Below the pieces are notes generated by a model. That model made no database searches. It was not told where the DNA came from and was given only the letters and a program-made list of their open reading frames with translations. A DNA stretch of 64,000 bases from positions 11,910,019 through 11,974,018 of the forward strand of contig CM069608.1 of NCBI GenBank assembly GCA_035771175.1. Reading direction: 5' to 3'. The stretch comes from Paratinospora sagittata. Lineage: Eukaryota; Streptophyta; Magnoliopsida; Ranunculales; Menispermaceae. The stretch's first letter is position 1; the number at the start of each line of letters is the position of its first letter. A program made the position numbers and the translations under genes. Shown here piece by piece: positions 60,455 through 64,000 of this stretch.

Positions 60455-60466
60455 TGGTATCAGAGC
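60455..60466 (+). promoter_or_regulatory. Primer binding site of element D
   Basis: Perfect tggtatcagagc (tRNA-iMet type) five bases after the LTR end. Confidence 0.95.
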
Positions 60467-61470
60467 GTACGGTCCACGGCCCGCCCAAGTCCACCAAATT
60501 AGGGAAAGAAACTACAGTTGATTTAAAAATACATATAGTAACAATTTATTAGAAACTATATGTGTAGTTATTATTGAATATATGTATCTATATACATTAG
60601 TGTATATAAGGTACGTATAAAAATAAAAAAAAAAAAAAAAAAAAAAAAAATTCGAAAAAATTTTTATTTTTCGAAAATTATTTATTCAAAAAAAAAAAAA
60701 AAAAAAAATTCGAAAAATTTTTATTTTTTGAAAATTATTTATTCGAAAAAAAAAAAAAAAAAAAAAAAAACAAAAAAAAAAAAATTTCGAAAATTTTTTA
60801 TTTTTCGAAAATTATTTATTCAAAAAAAAAAAAAAAAAAAAAAAACAAAAATTTCAAAAATATTTATTTTTCGAAAAATATTTATTCGAATATTCGAAAA
60901 AAAAAAAAAAAAAAAAAAAAAAACACAAAAAGTTTACTTTTCGAAAATTATTTATTCGAATATTCGGAAAAAAAAAAAAAAAAAAATTTCGAAACTATAT
61001 ATGACATATATATACATTTTAAATAGTTGATTTTTGAAAACTATATATAGTTATGACTCGATATGTCTATACATGTGAATACGACATATATACATCTAAC
61101 CGCCTAATGAAAGAAAATTTCATGATGGCATAAACATCAACAGAAAACTCGAAAATAATGTCTAGCAGACCAGACATAAATCTTAAAATAATTAAATATG
61201 TCTATACATTCATATGTAAATATGACATATATACACATTCCAAATAGTTAATTTTTGGACACTATATATAGTTATGATGAAATATGTCTCTACATTCATA
61301 AGTGAATATGACATATCTGCATCTAATCACTAATGAAGAAAATTTCATGATGGCATAAACATCAACAGAAAACTCGAAAATAATGTCTAGCAGACAAGGC
61401 ATAAATCTAAAAAATATTAGGATTATATTTTGTGTCTTTTACACAAATTTATTTTCCTTTCAGCAAAAGA
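60467..61470 (+). repeat. Leader of element D with poly-A and TTCGAAAAA palindromes
   Basis: At 60619-60990 five copies of a 35-40-bp core (ttcgaaaaa ... ttttttcgaa type) alternate with A-runs of 18-30 bases. A donor-like aag|gtacgta is at 60610/60611. The leader ends in ttattttcctttcag (to 61463), seven bases before the ORF0 ATG. Long A-runs may be imprecise in the assembly. Confidence 0.75.
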
Positions 61471-61665
61471 ATGACCTCAAGGGAGGGAACACCTTCTACT
61501 AGCAGGGAACCAATTCCGACTAGACTAACGGAATTGTCCAAAAGAGAGATTGTGACCATGAGGAGCATCGACCATAGCGATCTCTGCCTCCGTCCAATCC
61601 TTTATGACGAACTCGCAACATTCGATTGGTTAAACATAACCAAAGTCGAGGGTCACCCGTACTGA
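61471..61665 (+). pseudogene. ORF0 of element D, N-terminal fragment
   Basis: MTSREGTPSTSREPIP followed by TRLTELSKREIVTMRS and LNITKVEGH, clearly the same N-terminus as ORF0 of A and B. Homology stops after about 62 residues, at a junction near 61656. The rest of element D is missing. Confidence 0.8.
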
Positions 61666-61745
61666 TACAACTGTCCAAACGTACTGATAAACTGTCCAAC
61701 AGTACTGATAAACTGTTCAACAGTACTGATAAACTGTTCACAAAT
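61656..61745 (+). repeat. Short tandem repeat at the element D break
   Basis: About four copies of the ~21-bp unit gtactgataaactgttcaac begin exactly where ORF0 homology ends. Confidence 0.8.
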
Positions 61746-62117
61746 ACCGATAGGAATAGGACCTTTTTACTAAAGGAAGATGGAGAATTTCAATATGAAG
61801 ACATCTGATATTAGGTCTAATGTTTATTTCAGACAAACTATTATCAGTTGCTCCACATCATAAACTTAAGTCCACTACTTTTAATTTAGGTATCGAACTG
61901 TCGTAACACATTAATCATTTGACATAATATGAAAACTTCATGATTGGGCATCATATTACGGTTTAGGGGACATGATAAATTTCGTTACTCTAGCATCTAC
62001 TCATAAAACAGCTTAATCCGTATCTCCTAAGCAAAATGATCACACGATCTACTTAAGTTGACACTTTATTCAGCCAAGTTTGTGAAAATCACTACTCAGT
62101 TCGTACATGATAAACTT
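61746..62117. other. 3' flank of the RWP-RK gene
   Basis: Single-copy looking sequence with no ORF or repeat recognised. It should contain the 3' UTR and polyadenylation region of the minus-strand RWP-RK gene. Confidence 0.5.
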
Positions 62118-63458
62118 TTAATTTAAACGAGAAATAACAACTGGGTGCCACTCTATAGTCATTTCCTTTCTTTTCTTGCAGTTGGTTTCCTTTCTTTTCA
62201 TGCGGTTGGTCTTGAACCAAGCCTGCCTTAGTTTCTTTGTTTTCTCCTGAAGATCCACCTCTGGCATCTCTTCCATTAACTTCCTTTCTTCCTCCAATAA
62301 ACTCAAAGCATCTTTTATCTTCATATCTCCACCGAACCCTTCTCCTTCCCCCATTTCCTGCAGTACATAATTAATTAACAAGTAATTATATTACTCAGAA
62401 CATCCCCACGTTAAGATATCAAAATACTTATACAGATCAATATATAATGGTGATGAATACCTGAACATTGGCCATAACGGTCTGCAAGGTCATCACCTTT
62501 CTCTGAGTCCATTTCCTTTCTTCCTCCACTAAACTCAACCTGTCTCTTATCTTCATATCTCTACCAACCCCTTCTCCTTCCCCCATTTCCTGCCGTGCAT
62601 TTCTGAGACGCCATTTCCTTTGTTCCTCCACTAACCTTAAAGCTTCTCTTATCTTCATATCTCCACAAACACCTTCTCCTTCTACCAATTCCTGCAATAC
62701 ATAATTATATTAATCAGAACCTCCCCAACTTAACCTGTTCAAAATACTTACAAAAATCAATATATATTGCTAATAAATACCTGAACATTTTTTATAACGG
62801 TCTGCAAGCTCATCAACTTTCTGTAAGGCCATCTAGGGATGCCCAATTCCCTGCACCTCCTCTTCAGCTGCGTTAAGCCCACCTTAAGTTTTTTTGCAGC
62901 TTCTGATATGCTCATGTAGAAGTAGCGTGAGAGGTTAGTGCGTGATAGAGTCTTCACCCTCTTTAGTTTCGTCATCGATTCCACACGATCACTACCCGTA
63001 CTACTAATACTACTACTGCAGCAGCTAATCATCCCCTCTCCATTTTCATTCATCCCAATTTGTTGTTTCTCCCCTTCTAATTCAATCCTCATTTCATTCA
63101 AACCTCCAAAGTCCTTCTCCCATCCACTACTGCTCCTCATACTCCCTATACAAATTACGATAACAAATTAATCAACACAAAGAGGATGACATTGCCATTC
63201 TGTTCATAATCAAGTAGAATATAACGTGGATTGCGCATTGATACTCACCTTCAAGTTCATTAAGTTGGCTTGGAAAGTCATCTTCATCCATTGAAGAATT
63301 TATGAAGGGTGGTACCACTGCCTCGCGTAAACCATCTTCTAGAAGAGGCTCCCGCGTATATGGGCTGCTACCAAAACTTGAACAGCTGAAATCAAGTGGG
63401 TGGAATTGGTTTGAGAAGAGAAATGGGTCTTCTCCAATATCCACCATGTCTCTGTTAG
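62118..63458 (-). CDS. RWP-RK domain transcription factor (RKD-like), main exons
   Basis: Exons on the minus strand: up to 63249, then 63145-62781, 62691-62461 and 62357-62118, all with GT-AG borders and one open frame to a TAA at 62120-62118. The second of these encodes the RWP-RK domain: LSRYFYMSISEAAKKLKVG, then LKRRCRELGIPRWPYRK, a helix-turn-helix-like DNA-binding region used by RKD and NIN-like regulators. An acidic N-terminal part precedes it. The C-terminal exons carry three copies of an EGEGxGxDMKI module followed by a Glu/Lys-rich, probably coiled-coil stretch. The start is uncertain: either ATG 63480 (MTMRNFTANRD), or a splice at 63459/63458 from the transporter-like exon at 63605-63722, which stays in frame. 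Nuclear DNA binding is inferred from the family. Confidence 0.85.
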
Positions 63459-63604
63459 CTGTGAAGTTCCTCATCGTCATCAGTGAAAACAACATCACAA
63501 TAAAAACAAGCATAATTGGGAGATTTCTCTTACAAGCCAAACCAGAACCATAAAAAGAAATTACGAAACACCAAAGAAAAAAAGGAAATAAGTGAGGAAC
63601 TGAC

Positions 63605-63722
63605 GCCATGGTGGAGGGCTGGTAATGCAGTACGAAATGTTGGGCAGCTGCTCCTTCGTCGGATATGGCTGCAACTCATCCTGTTTCGGCGCCGGAGCTG
63701 CTCCTCCTTGTCCTCCTGCCAT
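63605..63722 (-). CDS. First exon of a nucleobase-ascorbate transporter, fused or orphaned
   Basis: The ATG at 63722 opens MAGGQGGAAPAPK, then LPNISYCITSPPPW, the highly conserved N-terminus of plant nucleobase-ascorbate transporters (xanthine/uracil permease family). The exon ends TGG C|GTCAGT at 63605, phase 1. No further transporter exon is found downstream. The next 146 bp are T-rich and intron-like, with a ctgat branch-like word and cttcacag at 63459. Splicing there joins C+CT AAC in frame with the RWP-RK exons. The hydrophobic reading MASVPHLFPFF from 63609 is this intron read through and is not taken as protein. Confidence 0.75.
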
Positions 63723-64000
63723 AATCTTTCTTCTCTTCTTTCTCTCTTCCTTTACTTTCTTCTCCTTTTAATGCCCAAACAATCTCAGCCTCCACGACAC
63801 TCAATCACCAACTCCACCTCCCCCAAAAACAAACCAGACTAACAGTAGTAGAACTCACATAAAAGCACTGACAAGCGTGTTGATGAACCGACAAGCCTGC
63901 GGATCAACCGGCGAGCGTGCAGATGACCAGTCAATCGTGGTAATGCACAGGAATGGCGTGCTGCTCAAAAAATGGCCTGCAATGAACAGGCTGCTGCAGG
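63723..64000 (-). promoter_or_regulatory. 5' UTR/promoter region of the transporter-like exon
   Basis: Upstream of the ATG on the minus strand lies a GA-rich (CT-rich on plus) leader to about 63775, then mixed sequence to the window end. No clear TATA box was found. Confidence 0.4.

Noticed and set aside
60728..61030. Lysine-rich ORF
   Set aside because: Translation of poly-A tracts in the leader of element D.
63481..63609. Hydrophobic N-terminus (MASVPHLFPFF...) suggesting a membrane-tethered RWP-RK protein
   Set aside because: It starts inside the last codons of the transporter-like exon in another frame and is T-rich intron sequence after a GTCAGT donor; hydrophobicity follows from T-rich codons.

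Overview
This is nuclear DNA from a flowering plant, most likely a eudicot. It has AT-rich intergenic sequence, spliced genes with GT-AG introns, plant-only families (an RWP-RK regulator, a zfwd-type CCCH/WD40 protein, a nucleobase-ascorbate transporter exon) and a dense layer of plant LTR retrotransposons, a LINE, a SINE and a MULE. No species could be assigned. About 90% of the window is transposon-derived or anonymous, with only two host gene loci: zfwd at 20.6-23.3 kb and RWP-RK at 62.1-63.7 kb.

Layout. 1-3.1 kb: copy 1 of a roughly 3-kb repeat (satellite remnant, minus-strand LTR carrying a SINE, 3' end of a Ty3/gypsy pol). 3.1-8.15 kb: a plus-strand, Sirevirus/copia-like LTR element with gag remnants and a 'putative plant transposon protein' ORF but no visible pol. 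8.15-14.37 kb: a minus-strand Ty3/gypsy element (element 1) cut off in RNase H, with a 3.1-kb LTR. 14.37-18.1 kb: an L1-like LINE whose middle is replaced by a 1.7-kb LTR. 18.1-20.6 kb: anonymous sequence with a decayed LTR trace and a palindrome cluster. 20.6-23.3 kb: the zfwd gene (minus). 25.0-28.0 kb: a decayed MULE gene encoding FAR1-type, transposase, SWIM and OTU domains. 28.0-29.2 kb: a minisatellite and two tandem foldback elements. 29.4-36.6 kb: an LTR inside an unknown gene end, then a rearranged element B. 36.6-53.5 kb: a 5'-truncated gypsy element 2, whose 3' LTR is split by the near-complete 11.6-kb element A with a perfect 5-bp target duplication. 53.5-54.7 kb: a satellite of about 177 bp. 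54.7-55.6 kb: a truncated LTR. 55.6-58.9 kb: copy 2 of the 3-kb repeat. 58.9-61.66 kb: the 5' part of element D. 62.1-63.7 kb: the RWP-RK gene, apparently fused in frame to a transporter first exon.

Most interesting points. (1) Elements A, B and D form one Ty3/gypsy family with an extra ORF ('ORF0') between the primer binding site and gag. Copies A, B and D keep a 3' splice-site-like CAG just before the ORF0 ATG, and A and B keep one before the gag ATG, which suggests expression by alternative splicing across an expandable AT-rich leader. (2) A nucleobase-ascorbate transporter first exon can be spliced in frame onto the RWP-RK gene, predicting a 387-aa chimera. (3) The RWP-RK gene has a tandem exon-intron duplication. 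(4) Premature stops in the older elements are mostly TAG where CAG or TGG is expected, fitting decay by cytosine methylation. Domain calls come from recognition by eye; no alignment or database search was run.
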